NCBI GenBank assembly: GCA_021405325.1
Contig: QWII01000037.1
Span: 1-64,000, forward strand
From: Caldilinea sp. CFX5
Lineage (GTDB): Bacteria; Chloroflexota; Anaerolineae; Caldilineales; Caldilineaceae
Direction of reading: 5' to 3'
Length of the DNA stretch: 64,000 nucleotides
The first letter of the stretch is position 1. Each line of letters starts with the position of its first letter. Position numbers and translations under genes: made by a program. The notes under the pieces were generated by a model that made no database searches, had not been told where the DNA came from, and saw only the letters and a program-made list of their open reading frames with translations. Below, piece after piece: positions 17,738-27,126 of this stretch.

Positions 17738-18394
17738 TCAAAATACGAGCGTCAGTAACTGTGATAACTCGTCTACCGCAAAGTCGGGTGTGAATGGCAA
17801 CTGATCAGGCCAGACGACATCGCCCTTCCGCCAGACGGTTTTCATCCCAACCTGCTGCGCGCCGCCAATATCCGCTTGTGGATTGTCGCCAACGAAAACG
17901 CATTCGGCAGGGGCGACCTTGAGTTTTTCAGCGGCGCGCAGAAAGATGGCGGCTTCCGGCTTCTTGACCTTTTCCTCTTCCGAAACCAAAATCACATCAA
18001 AGTAGGCGACGAGATCTGTGGCATGGAGTTTGCCCCGCTGTGCTTCGCTGGAACCATTGGTAATCAAGCCCAATGGGTAGCCGCGTGACCGTAACGCTTT
18101 AAGAACCGCATAGGCATCAGGAAAAGGCTGACTGTGCTGCCAGACATGGCGGCGAAAGTCTGCCAGTAATTCCTCCGCGGAGAGCGGCAGAGCAAATTCG
18201 GCGGCCAGCGTTTGAAACACTTGGTAGCGATCCGCATAGCCATGTTGATCAAGCGCTTTGAACCGGGCATGGTACACGGCGTAGGTTGGCGTCTGCAACG
18301 CAAGCCGGGCATATTGCCCTACCAGGAAGCGTTCGATCATGATTTCGCGATCCAGCAGCGTCTCGTCTAAATCAAACAGAATGGCTTTGATCAA
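17738..18394 (-). CDS. HAD-superfamily phosphatase-like hydrolase
   Basis: 218 residues. All four HAD motifs are visible: DLDET with Asp8/Asp10, LITNGSS, a Lys in EEKVKKPEAA, and FVGDNPQAD. A cap region lies between motifs I and II. Subgroup I HAD hydrolases of this form act on small phosphorylated metabolites (2-haloacid dehalogenase/phosphoglycolate-phosphatase-like). Substrate unknown. Cytoplasmic. Confidence 0.88.
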   Translation of the reverse strand: MIKAILFDLDETLLDREIMIERFLVGQYARLALQTPTYAVYHARFKALDQHGYADRYQVFQTLAAEFALPLSAEELLADFRRHVWQHSQPFPDAYAVLKALRSRGYPLGLITNGSSEAQRGKLHATDLVAYFDVILVSEEEKVKKPEAAIFLRAAEKLKVAPAECVFVGDNPQADIGGAQQVGMKTVWRKGDVVWPDQLPFTPDFAVDELSQLLTLVF

Positions 18395-18419
18395 AAGCTT
18401 ATCCTTCCAACCATTTCGT

Positions 18420-18881
18420 TTAGTTCGCCGTATTGGGCTTCTCCGTTAACCACTTTGCCATCATAATCATCTTCGCACTAACATAAAACCCTTGCTTCTC
18501 ATAGAAGATTTGCGCAACAGTCTCGCGCGCCGTATACAGGTAGATTTTTTCTACACCTTTACGCTTCAGCATCTCTTCCAGTTCATGCAATAATGCCGTG
18601 CCTGTACCGTGCCTTTGCCACTTTGGGGTGACACACATTTCTTTTAGATAGAAGTGCTTGCTTCTATCCCACTGTTCAACATACCCTAACGCAAACCCAA
18701 TGGGTTTACCGCCAATCTTACCAATAACACCGTCGAAGCCAGGTGTATGGTAACAAGCCTCCAGGCGTTGCGTGGCAGTGGCGATCTCCCAGTGTTCGTT
18801 CCAAGGTGGGCTATTGAACACATCAATGAACAAATCAATACATTCGGCTAAATTAGTATACTCTGCTGGGTGGAAGTCCAT
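18420..18881 (-). CDS. GNAT-family N-acetyltransferase
   Basis: 153 residues with the GNAT core: FYLKEMCVTPKWQRHGTGTA forms beta-4 and the acetyl-CoA pyrophosphate loop (QRHGTG), and IFYEKQGFYVSAKMIMMAKW the C-terminal strand pair. Acceptor substrate unknown. It lies 25 bases from the HAD gene in the same direction and may share its transcript. Confidence 0.87.
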   Translation of the reverse strand: MDFHPAEYTNLAECIDLFIDVFNSPPWNEHWEIATATQRLEACYHTPGFDGVIGKIGGKPIGFALGYVEQWDRSKHFYLKEMCVTPKWQRHGTGTALLHELEEMLKRKGVEKIYLYTARETVAQIFYEKQGFYVSAKMIMMAKWLTEKPNTAN

Positions 18882-18965
18882 AAATCATTTCGTTCGCTTC
18901 TGCGGTAGGCCGTGCGAAGTTTGTGCAATCATCTTGATTGATTGCAATTTAACACCGTAACACCT

Positions 18966-19766
18966 TTACAGAACAAACTGCTCAATCGCCCACCCAACAC
19001 CGTCATTATCATGATCTGGGGCAATTGCGGTGGCATGGCTTTTGAGCGTAGCCGTGCCATTGCCCATCGCCACGCGCACACCGGCCTGGGAAAACAGGGC
19101 GACGTCATTGTCATTATCCCCAATCGCCAGTACGGCATCGGGAGTGATGTTCAGTTTGTCCAGCACTAAGGCCAGCGCGCTCCCTTTGTCAGCGCCGGCA
19201 GGAAAGATGCCTAGCGAGTGAACTTCGCCGTTCGGTTCGGAATAGGTTTCTACATAACAATCCTGTCCTAACGCTGTACGACAAAATGCGCGGAAAAATT
19301 CTATTGCGGCTGGATGCCAGAGGAGAATACGCATCGGCGCGCCAACAATACCGTCTACATTCGTCTTGACAATCATGGTGTTGGCTGAAAACGGCCCCAA
19401 CACCTGGTAGGGGCGCTGGCGCAGATATTTCATTGCACCGATAGTGCTGTAGATCTCCCAATCATGGTCATCGGCAAGTTGGGCAATCGTGAGGGCAACG
19501 TCGGTCGGGATGGTGGCATTGCGCCAAACTTCGCCCAAAGGCGCGCTCAGGATATGCGCGCCATTGGCGCAGATGATCGGATCGGTGATCGCTAACTGCC
19601 CACAAAGCTCTTGCACAAAATCCACGGTGCGAGTGGTTGCGATCACCACCCACACCCCTTGTCGGTTGGCTTGTTGCAGCAAACGCCTGGTTTTGGCCGA
19701 TACCTTTTTGTTGCTATTCAGCAAGGTTCCGTCGAGATCGGTCGCAATCAATGCGATCTTCGCCAT
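18966..19766 (-). CDS. Cof-type HAD-IIB sugar-phosphate phosphatase
   Basis: 266 residues from the ATG at 19766 (MAKIALIATDLDGTLL). The longer frame to 19979 is antisense read-through of the adjacent binding-protein gene's tail. Motif I Asp10/Asp12, motif II near VVIATTR, motif IV AIGDNDNDVALFSQAG, with an internal C2B cap. The Cof subfamily dephosphorylates sugar phosphates and cofactors. Its placement just after a sugar-binding-protein gene fits a sugar-metabolism role, but the substrate is not determined. Confidence 0.88.
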   Translation of the reverse strand: MAKIALIATDLDGTLLNSNKKVSAKTRRLLQQANRQGVWVVIATTRTVDFVQELCGQLAITDPIICANGAHILSAPLGEVWRNATIPTDVALTIAQLADDHDWEIYSTIGAMKYLRQRPYQVLGPFSANTMIVKTNVDGIVGAPMRILLWHPAAIEFFRAFCRTALGQDCYVETYSEPNGEVHSLGIFPAGADKGSALALVLDKLNITPDAVLAIGDNDNDVALFSQAGVRVAMGNGTATLKSHATAIAPDHDNDGVGWAIEQFVL

Positions 19767-19842
19767 CGCACTATCCTGTTGGAAATAGTTTCTACTGCCA
19801 ATCACGACGTAACCAGCACGCTTCCCGTGGACAACCCACCGC

Positions 19843-21285
19843 CTACCCCGTCTTGCGCACCAACCCTTCAATCGACGTTTGCAGGGCATCCAACTCCGTC
19901 TTGATCGCATCGGCGGCCAGCTTGCCTTTCCAGATGCGCTGGTAGCTGTTGTTCCATTCCGACCAGATGCGCGAGCCATTCTTCGGCCACCCCGGCAGCG
20001 GACCGGCTCCGCCGTCGAGCAGGGTTTTCATGGTGACACGCACCATCTCTTTGGCGCGATCAGTCTTGTAGCCGCCCAGCTTGTCATAAGTCTCGTGCTG
20101 TTCCAGCAGCGACTTGAGGGCCGGAATCCAGATACCGGCGTTGTCGGCCAGCCAGGCTTGAGTGTCGGCGTTGGTGAGCGTCTCTTCGACAAAGGTGACG
20201 GCCAGATCGGGGTTCTTGCCATTCTTGAGCGGCGAGTTGATCTGGTTGCCGATCACAATCGTCGCCGGTGTACCGCCGGGGGGCAGTGGGAACTGGATGG
20301 CGACGGCGTCAATATCCCCTTCACCGACCGAGGTGGCATCGTTGTTCCAGCCCGGCTTGACCGCAATCACGCCATCGTTAAAGAGCTTGCCGGAGCCGGC
20401 CTCGCTCTCGGCCTGGGTGATGAGCGCTTCAGTGGAACTCCAGAGCAATTCATTGTGGAAGAGCCAGGTATCAACCGCTTTCTCGGCGTTGGCGCTGGGG
20501 ACGCCCAGGTCGCTGCCCAATGGCGCACCGTTCTGATTGAACCAGTGGAGAATGCGCATGGCCGTGCCATAGGTGTTGGGGTCGGGGCCATAGGTGAAGT
20601 AACAGTTGTTGCCCCACTTGGCATCGCTGTTGACCTTGTTGATAGCCTGACAGGCGGCGACTAGCTCTTCCCAGGTGGTCGGCAGCTTGGTGCGATCCAG
20701 CCCGGCCTTCTCCCAGGTGGTCAGATTGATAAAGAGGACATCCGCGCCAGAGGACATGGGCAGGCCATAGACTTTGCCATCGACGGTTGCGCCGGCGACG
20801 GTGCCGGACGGGAATTGTTGCGCCGCTTCGTCAGAGACGGTGTTATAGATCCCCAACTGGACAAACTCATTGACATACGCCTCGCCATAGGTGACATCCG
20901 GCACGATGCCGGCGGCGAGCGACATGAGTTGATTCTGGCGCAGATCCCAGTCCCAACTGTGGGAGGTGATCTTGACCGAGACGCCGGGATGCTTCTCCAA
21001 GAAAGGTGGGAAGAGTTGGCGCGCCAGACCGCCCCAGTACCAGGTCTTCTTAAACTCTTCGTTGTCAGGGTTGGCCTCCCAGGTGGTCGTCAGATCGGGA
21101 ATATCGGCATTCCACCAGACATCCAGTTCCATCGCTTCCGGGGATTGGCTCGGTTGCTGGCCGGCTTGTTGTCCGGCTCCTTGTTGCGCCACCGGGGCCA
21201 CGCAAGCGCTGAGAACAGCCGCGCCGGCGCCGGTCGCCACCAACTGCACAAATTCACGACGAGTAAAGCCTTGTTTGGGAGACAT
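19843..21285 (-). CDS. extracellular sugar-binding lipoprotein of an ABC importer
   Basis: 480 residues; the ATG at 21285 has AGGAGG seven bases upstream. The N-terminus looks like a Tat-type signal (TRREFVQLVATGAG) ending in lipobox LSAC (Cys28). The mature domain is solute-binding family 1 (ELDVWWNADIPD, WGGLARQLFPPFLEKHPGVSV, WEKAGLDRTKLPTTWEELV). It probably belongs to the permease pair at 14495-16478, which lacks its own binding protein, although four genes intervene. It is divergent from a second binding-protein gene at 21727. Confidence 0.9.
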   Translation of the reverse strand: MSPKQGFTRREFVQLVATGAGAAVLSACVAPVAQQGAGQQAGQQPSQSPEAMELDVWWNADIPDLTTTWEANPDNEEFKKTWYWGGLARQLFPPFLEKHPGVSVKITSHSWDWDLRQNQLMSLAAGIVPDVTYGEAYVNEFVQLGIYNTVSDEAAQQFPSGTVAGATVDGKVYGLPMSSGADVLFINLTTWEKAGLDRTKLPTTWEELVAACQAINKVNSDAKWGNNCYFTYGPDPNTYGTAMRILHWFNQNGAPLGSDLGVPSANAEKAVDTWLFHNELLWSSTEALITQAESEAGSGKLFNDGVIAVKPGWNNDATSVGEGDIDAVAIQFPLPPGGTPATIVIGNQINSPLKNGKNPDLAVTFVEETLTNADTQAWLADNAGIWIPALKSLLEQHETYDKLGGYKTDRAKEMVRVTMKTLLDGGAGPLPGWPKNGSRIWSEWNNSYQRIWKGKLAADAIKTELDALQTSIEGLVRKTG

Positions 21286-21726
21286 CCAGTTCCTCCTTGT
21301 CCAATTCAATTTTGCTTCTTTATAGAAATCGAGGCATGGTTTGAACAATTTACAAGTGTTTGTTCGGGTGATGAGGCCAGAAGCGCCACAGGATGGAATG
21401 ACACATAAACGTACATACGCGCAGAGACGGCTTGCATTGTAGCACTGATGTTTTTCGCTGTCAACTAGGTTGCGCCGCCCCTACCGCTGGCCTTTTGTCT
21501 GTGACTCCGGCGCCCGAACAATAGCACTACCGCCGCCTAGATTGGTGAATGCTGTCGGCAAAGATTTACCCTGTAAAAACGGCAGAAAAACCCCAGTTGA
21601 CATTTACAAAGAAGTCTTATAAAATTTACTTGTGTTTAATTATTTGTTCGACAATTTCTTGTAGAATTTCGATGACATTTTGACACTTGCACCGCACTTC
21701 TTTCACCATTTCACAGGGGGAATCTC
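21286..21726. other. divergent intergenic region between two sugar-binding-protein genes
   Basis: 441 bases without a gene. It contains a strong rightward promoter (21597-21625), then A/T-rich sequence with a near-palindrome TTGTTCGACAA at about 21644-21654 downstream of the -10. Near the leftward gene lies GAACAA ... TTGTTC at about 21343-21366. Both resemble half-sites for a sugar-responsive regulator such as the LacI protein at 26011; that link is inference. Confidence 0.45.
21597..21625 (+). promoter_or_regulatory. sigma-70-type promoter of the glycoconjugate-use locus
   Basis: -35 TTGACA (21597-21602), 17-base spacer, -10 TAAAAT (21620-21625). About 100 bases before the binding-protein start at 21727. 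Confidence 0.65.
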
Positions 21727-23103
21727 ATGGCAAAGAGCAATATGGATGTTCACAATTTGAGCCGTCGCCAATTCTTGAAAATGTCGGGCCTTGCTGCAAC
21801 CGGATTAACGTTGGCCGCATGTACGCCCATGGGACAAGCGCCCACCCAGGGCAGCGCTGCCCCTGCGGGCGAGGAAGTTGAGGTAATCTTCCTCACCACC
21901 GAGGGGACTGACTCCAGCTCGCAACTTTTTAAGCCAGTCTATGACAAATTTCGCGAACAGCACTCGAACATCAAGGTCACTTTTGTCGGTATTACGACGG
22001 AAGGAGGATGGGGCGCCTACTTCGACAAGCTCAGCGTGCAAATTGCCGGCGGACAAGCGATGGATCTTGGCAAAATTCCGACTGAAGGCGGGCGCTTGGC
22101 GGTGGCGCGTGGTCTGATCCAACCCATTGATGATTTTATTGCCGCGACGCCGGAAATGGAAACCTACTTCAATGATGTCAGCCCCAAGTTAGCCACCGTC
22201 TTCAAATATGTCGGCAAAACCTATTCGCTGCCCTATGATTACAACAACATGATGATTTGGTTTAACACCAAACGACTGGCCGAAGAGGGGTTAGAGATGC
22301 CCAAAGCGGATTGGACCTTCGCCGATTTCCGTGAGTATGCCAACAAACTGACAAAACGTGATGGTGACAATATCACGCACTATGGTTTCAGCTTTTGGAC
22401 AGCGCCCTTTGGTCTCTGCCCCTGGCTCTTCAACAACGGGCTAGACGGCATGATGGGTGGCGATGACATGTCGGCGCCACTACAAACCGACCCTGCCTAT
22501 GTCGAGGTAGTGCAATTCCTCTATGATCTCATGTATGTAGACAAAGTGGTGCCGCGCCCCGACGCCCAGAATCCGGGCAGCTTTGAAGCTGGCACAATTG
22601 CTATGCAGATGGCCGGCCGCTGGCCGATGAGCGGTTATCTCCAAAATGGCTTCACTGATTTTGACATTCAGTATTGGCCCAAAGGTGCGCGCCAAGTGAC
22701 GGAAGTCGGTTGCGGCTCCTGGCCGATCTTCACCGCCGCCAAACATCCGCAAGAAGCCTGGACCTTTGAAGCCTTCTGCCTGCGGGCCGAATCGATTGAC
22801 CACTTTGTCTCGCAAGGCGCCAACATCCCGGCCTTGCGCAGCATTGGCACGTCCGATAAATTTGTCAACTTACAGGCCAAGAGCGGCAATCTCTGGTATG
22901 AATCGATTGATCGGGATGACATTCCGGTCATTTCAGTCACGGCTCCGCCCGACTTTAGCGAGATGGAGCAGATCAGTAATCGCTACCTGAGCCAGGTCTT
23001 TGCCAATGAACTGAAGGTCGAAGAGGCCATGACGGCGACCGCCGAGGAGTTGCAGGGGATGGTTGGCAAGCGACCCAAAGAATGGGCTGCGCTCTTCTCC
23101 TAG
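21727..23103 (+). CDS. extracellular sugar-binding lipoprotein of an ABC importer
   Basis: 458 residues; GGGGG lies eight bases before the ATG. Tat-like signal (SRRQFLKMSGLAATG) ending in lipobox LAAC (Cys32), then an Ala/Pro/Gln spacer and a family 1 solute-binding domain (EVEVIFLTTEGTDSSS, PYDYNNMMIWFNTKRLAEEG, FEAGTIAMQMAGRWPM). First gene of a rightward cluster with two permeases, a membrane protein, a LacI regulator, a GH116 glycosidase and a ceramidase-family protein, which points to glycoside or glycolipid sugars as ligand. Confidence 0.92.
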   Translation: MAKSNMDVHNLSRRQFLKMSGLAATGLTLAACTPMGQAPTQGSAAPAGEEVEVIFLTTEGTDSSSQLFKPVYDKFREQHSNIKVTFVGITTEGGWGAYFDKLSVQIAGGQAMDLGKIPTEGGRLAVARGLIQPIDDFIAATPEMETYFNDVSPKLATVFKYVGKTYSLPYDYNNMMIWFNTKRLAEEGLEMPKADWTFADFREYANKLTKRDGDNITHYGFSFWTAPFGLCPWLFNNGLDGMMGGDDMSAPLQTDPAYVEVVQFLYDLMYVDKVVPRPDAQNPGSFEAGTIAMQMAGRWPMSGYLQNGFTDFDIQYWPKGARQVTEVGCGSWPIFTAAKHPQEAWTFEAFCLRAESIDHFVSQGANIPALRSIGTSDKFVNLQAKSGNLWYESIDRDDIPVISVTAPPDFSEMEQISNRYLSQVFANELKVEEAMTATAEELQGMVGKRPKEWAALFS

Positions 23104-23124
23104 TGCTTCTATCAGGCCAGCACG

Positions 23125-23172
23125 GGCCAGGAAGTAACTCTTTTGGCAGCAGTCGTCGGTTACTTCCTGGCC
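23125..23172. repeat. inverted repeat between binding-protein and permease genes
   Basis: 14-base perfect arms GGCCAGGAAGTAAC (23125-23138) and its complement (23159-23172), loop 20 bases. It begins 22 bases after the binding-protein stop. It occupies the same place as the repeats at 6672 and 39248 in the other two operons. Confidence 0.8.
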
Positions 23173-23256
23173 TGCTCGTCACGATCAGTAGTTCTGTTAT
23201 CGTGGTTCTCCTGCTTTTGTGGGCAGTAACAGCTTTCACAACGAGTGAGGATAGGT

Positions 23257-24207
23257 ATGAGCCAACTCGATACGGTCAATACGCAAGTGCGGATAGCGGC
23301 CAAAAGCGGGCGGCTGCCAAAGACGAGTATACACCGTCGCCAGGAAATCTTCTGGGCGTGGCTCTTTATTCTGCCGACGTTATTGGGATTCTTGATTTTT
23401 CTGGCGGGACCGCTGTTGGCCGGGCTAGGCTTGGCCTTCACGCGCTACGATCTTTTCACCCCCCCTACTTTTGCCGGGCTGGATAATTTTCGCGCTATCA
23501 TGGCGGACGAGCGTATCCTGCAAATCTTCGGCAATACGGTCTACTATGTGGTCGGCATGGTTATTTTTGATCTGCTCTGGGCGTTGGCCCTGGCCTTGGC
23601 GATCAATAGCCAGATACCAGCATTCTTGAAGATCTTTTTTCGCGCCGTCTTCTTTTTTCCCATTCTGGTTTCCGCTGCCGTCATTGCGGTTGTCTGGCAA
23701 TATCTCTTCAACGCCGACCTGGGTGTAATCAACTACTATTTGGGCTACCTGGGCATCGGCAAGATTCCCTGGCTGATTGCAAGTGCATGGGTGAAACCAA
23801 GCGTGATCATCAGTACGGTCTGGAATGGCGTTGGCTTTAATATGTTGCTGTTGCTGGCCGGGTTGCAGGGCATTCCCAAAGAGCTTTACGAAGCGGCCGC
23901 CATCGACGGCGCCGGCCGTTGGTCAAGTTTTCGGAAGATCACCTTACCCTTGTTGTCGCCGGTGATCTTCTTTATCCTAGTCAAAGGCATTATTGGCGTC
24001 TTTCAGCTTTTCGACAGTCCATTTGTGCTGACGGCGGGCGGTCCCGGCGATGCCAGCCGTTCGGTGTTGATGTACATGTACGAAAAGGCCTTTAAGGTCT
24101 TCGAGTTGGGTTATGCGTCGGCATTGGGGTTGGTCTTGTTCCTGATCATCTTGCTCATTACGATCATCCAATTTGCCGGCAGCAAACGCTGGGTCTTTTA
24201 CCGCTAG
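23257..24207 (+). CDS. carbohydrate ABC transporter permease, MalF/UgpA type
   Basis: 316 residues; the ATG at 23257 follows GAGG, and the frame is open from 23245. Inner-membrane, first helix FWAWLFILPTLLGFLIFLAG, EAA loop ELYEAAAIDGAGRWSSF, C-terminus FAGSKRWVFYR. It pairs with the MalG-type gene at 24267 and the binding protein at 21727. No ATPase gene lies in the cluster. Confidence 0.92.
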   Translation: MSQLDTVNTQVRIAAKSGRLPKTSIHRRQEIFWAWLFILPTLLGFLIFLAGPLLAGLGLAFTRYDLFTPPTFAGLDNFRAIMADERILQIFGNTVYYVVGMVIFDLLWALALALAINSQIPAFLKIFFRAVFFFPILVSAAVIAVVWQYLFNADLGVINYYLGYLGIGKIPWLIASAWVKPSVIISTVWNGVGFNMLLLLAGLQGIPKELYEAAAIDGAGRWSSFRKITLPLLSPVIFFILVKGIIGVFQLFDSPFVLTAGGPGDASRSVLMYMYEKAFKVFELGYASALGLVLFLIILLITIIQFAGSKRWVFYR

Positions 24208-24266
24208 TGCATGACAGCATAAAAGAAATCAGCTTCATCAAGACGAGAGAGGGGAATGGCAATAGT

Positions 24267-25139
24267 ATGGCAACAGGTAAACTATCCGCTCATCGCCGGC
24301 TTGGGCGTAGATTGGGGAATCCGCTAACGATCTTGACGGTGCTTGCCCTCGGTTTCTTGAGTCTGTTAATGGTCTTTCCTTTCATTTGGATGATCAGCGC
24401 CTCGCTCAAGGTGCCGGCCACGGCGTTCAAAGTGCCGCCGGAGTTATGGCCGTACGAGTGGCGTTTTGAAAACTACGCTTATGTACTCAATCATCCGCTG
24501 GTGCCACTGCCGCGCTTCTTCTTGAATAGCTTAAAAATTGCCACCCTGATCACACTGGGTCAGTTGATCACCTGTTCTCTGGCCGCCTACGCCTTTGCGC
24601 GCCTGCGCTTTCCCGGTCGTGAGTTGATCTTCCTAATTCTGCTCACGGCGCTGATGGTGCCGTCACAGATCACGATCATTCCGATCTTTATCGAGATGCG
24701 CACCTTGAAGTTGATCGACAGCCACGCCGCCTTGATCCTGCCCGCGCTCACCAGCATTTTCGGCGTTTTCATGTTGCGCCAATATTTTCTCACTATCCCC
24801 GATGAGTTGGAAGACGCGGCGCGCATCGACGGCGCCGGGCCGGTGCGCATCTGGTGGCAGATCATGCTGCCCTTGATCGGCCCGGCCCTTTCGACCCTGG
24901 CGATCATCACCTTTACCAGCAGTTGGAATGCTTTCTTTGGCCCGTTGATCTTTCTCAATTCGTGGCAAAAATTCACCTGGCCTTTGGGGGTGTCGATGTT
25001 GCGCGGGCAATATGGCCAGGGCAGCGTATCGGTGATCATGGCCGGGATCACCCTGGGCGTGATTCCGGTCTTTGTCGTTTTTCTCTTGCTGCAACGCCGC
25101 ATGATCGAGAGTATCGGTTTTACCGGCGGGATCAAATAA
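24267..25139 (+). CDS. carbohydrate ABC transporter permease, MalG/UgpE type
   Basis: 290 residues from the ATG at 24267; the frame is open from 24207, and the preferred start has only a distant GAGGGG. Six helices, EAA loop ELEDAARIDGAGPVRIW, C-terminus QRRMIESIGFTGGIK typical of the family. It completes the importer with the two preceding genes. Confidence 0.9.
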   Translation: MATGKLSAHRRLGRRLGNPLTILTVLALGFLSLLMVFPFIWMISASLKVPATAFKVPPELWPYEWRFENYAYVLNHPLVPLPRFFLNSLKIATLITLGQLITCSLAAYAFARLRFPGRELIFLILLTALMVPSQITIIPIFIEMRTLKLIDSHAALILPALTSIFGVFMLRQYFLTIPDELEDAARIDGAGPVRIWWQIMLPLIGPALSTLAIITFTSSWNAFFGPLIFLNSWQKFTWPLGVSMLRGQYGQGSVSVIMAGITLGVIPVFVVFLLLQRRMIESIGFTGGIK

Positions 25140-25151
25140 CGAGGACGGCTG

Positions 25152-25880
25152 ATGACTATACACCCGATCACGCCGCTGCGCACGGCGGAAATTTCTATCG
25201 ACGACGCGACCTATGTGGGCGCCACGCTTGCCCAATTGTGGGAAGAAATGCCGTTGCTGCTACTCGGCTCGCTGCTTGTTGCCGGCAGTATAGCGCCAGG
25301 CTGGTGGCTTGTTGTTACCGGGGGCGTGGTGGCGCCGGCCTGCATAGGGGGGATTTTTGTCTGCGCCCCCTTGTGGACGGCCTACTGCTATCTGGTGGGG
25401 CGCCATGCCGTGGGCTATAAAGCGCACTTGCGCGATCTGGGGCGAGCGTTTGTTCATTATTACCGGCGCGCGCTGGTGATTGCCATCCCGGTTGCCATCT
25501 TGGCGATTCTTGTACACATTGCTTTGCCCGTGGCCGTGCAAGCCGGATCCGTGCTGGTGGTGGCCGGCGTCACGGTTCAGGTGATCGCATTATGTGGCGT
25601 GATATTGCTCACACTCCATGCGCTGCCGCTCCTGGCGCTCTTTGATCTGCCCTTGCGCCAGGTGTGGGCGGTCAGCTTGGCGCTGGTCGTGCGTTGGCCG
25701 TTGGTGGCGCTTGGGTTGGCGGCCATGGCTTTTCTGGGCGGCAGCCTGGCGCGCCTGCTTGGGCTGGGGGTCTGGCTGATTCTACCGCTGATCCTGACGC
25801 CCTTTGTCGTGAATGCGACCTTACTGCTGACGCGGCAGTTGGTGGATGTGACGAAAGCCGATGTAGAATTAGAAGGATGA
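25152..25880 (+). CDS. polytopic membrane protein, possibly YesL-like
   Basis: 242 residues with about five to six hydrophobic segments (residues 35-60, 65-88, 108-132, 134-160, 175-200, 205-225). Twelve bases after the MalG-type gene, in the same operon. Genes of the YesL/DUF624 membrane family often sit at this position in sugar ABC operons of Gram-positives, and the hydrophobic pattern with the WPLVALGLAAMAF region is compatible. I cannot confirm the family from the sequence. Function unknown. Confidence 0.7.
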   Translation: MTIHPITPLRTAEISIDDATYVGATLAQLWEEMPLLLLGSLLVAGSIAPGWWLVVTGGVVAPACIGGIFVCAPLWTAYCYLVGRHAVGYKAHLRDLGRAFVHYYRRALVIAIPVAILAILVHIALPVAVQAGSVLVVAGVTVQVIALCGVILLTLHALPLLALFDLPLRQVWAVSLALVVRWPLVALGLAAMAFLGGSLARLLGLGVWLILPLILTPFVVNATLLLTRQLVDVTKADVELEG

Positions 25881-26010
25881 GCGTGTTGACGCTATACTTG
25901 GCAAAAATAGTTTACGTTTTCGCCGATTTGCGAAGGAGCCTGGAACGCTCGTTGTCGTAGGCTGAACAGGCGCCGGTTTTTTACGCAGCCACAATTTAGA
26001 TGTCGCACTT

Positions 26011-27039
26011 ATGACCGTCAATTCAAAATTTCGTTCTGTTACCATTCGCGATGTTGCCGAGGAAGCCAACGTTTCGATTTCGACTGTATCGCTCTATATT
26101 CAAGGCAAGCAACGGGTCAGCGCGGAAACTGGCAATCGCATTGCGGCCGCCATTGAAAAGCTCAACTATGTACGGCGGCCACGCGCTACGCAAGATGCGC
26201 CGCCATTCTTTGGCCTACTGATCGAAGATCTGCCACTGTTGGCCTCGTCCGATATTATTTACAATCATATTCTCCATGCCATCGAAGCCCAAGCCAAAGC
26301 GCATCACTATGGTATGTTATTTTCGATCATTGAGGAAGGCAAAATCCCCCGCATGGTTACAGAAAACCAGGTGCGGGGCGTGATCGTAGTAGGCGGCTCG
26401 CCGGTCAACGACGCGCTGATCAGTCGCCTGGTCTTGCAGAATCTACCGATGGTATTGGTCGATAATTATGTCATGGGCGTCGCCGTGGATGCCATTGTCC
26501 CCGACAATGAAGGCGGCGGCTATGCTGCTTTCAAACATCTGCTCGATCTGGGGCACAAGCGGATTGCTATTATCGAAGGGCCGCGTAAATACAAGACGCT
26601 GACCGACCGCTTGCTGGGCGCTTTGCGTGCTGCCGAAGATTACGGCCACACAATTCCGTCTGCGTATCGCCAGCAACCTGTTTCCAGCGGAAAACCCAAC
26701 AAAGGCTATCGGGAGATGCAGCAGTTGCTCGCATTGCCACAGCCACCCACGGCAGTCTATGCCGTCAGTGACAAGACCGCCTTTGGCGCGCTGGCTGCGA
26801 TCAAGGATGCCGGGCTGAACGTTCCCAATGACATCTCGATTGTTGGCTTTGACGATGTCGCCGAGAGCGAACACACCATTCCCCCCTTAACCACGGTGCG
26901 TGTATCCAAGAGCGAAATGGGCGTGCTGGCGATGGAACGGCTACTCGATCTGGTGAATGGCAAGCTGCCTTTGCCGGTCAAAACCGCGGTCTACACCAGT
27001 CTGGTTGTTCGTCAATCAACCAGAGCAATGACAGAATAA
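26011..27039 (+). CDS. LacI-family transcriptional regulator
   Basis: 342 residues. The N-terminal helix-turn-helix (VTIRDVAEEANVSISTVSLY, about 9-28) and hinge helix NRIAAAIEKLNYV are followed by a periplasmic-binding-protein-like sensor domain (VRGVIVVGGSPVNDALI, GHKRIAIIEGP, DISIVGFDDVAESEHTIPPL). It should bind an operator as a dimer and respond to a sugar. The natural targets are the transporter genes upstream and the GH116/ceramidase genes directly downstream. Confidence 0.93.
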   Translation: MTVNSKFRSVTIRDVAEEANVSISTVSLYIQGKQRVSAETGNRIAAAIEKLNYVRRPRATQDAPPFFGLLIEDLPLLASSDIIYNHILHAIEAQAKAHHYGMLFSIIEEGKIPRMVTENQVRGVIVVGGSPVNDALISRLVLQNLPMVLVDNYVMGVAVDAIVPDNEGGGYAAFKHLLDLGHKRIAIIEGPRKYKTLTDRLLGALRAAEDYGHTIPSAYRQQPVSSGKPNKGYREMQQLLALPQPPTAVYAVSDKTAFGALAAIKDAGLNVPNDISIVGFDDVAESEHTIPPLTTVRVSKSEMGVLAMERLLDLVNGKLPLPVKTAVYTSLVVRQSTRAMTE

Positions 27040-27126
27040 CAAGATGACAGGATGAAGTTACCTGATCATCCTGTCACCAGCAGGCAAACAAATGATATAA
27101 ACGCTACTGATGATCTTGAGGTAATC

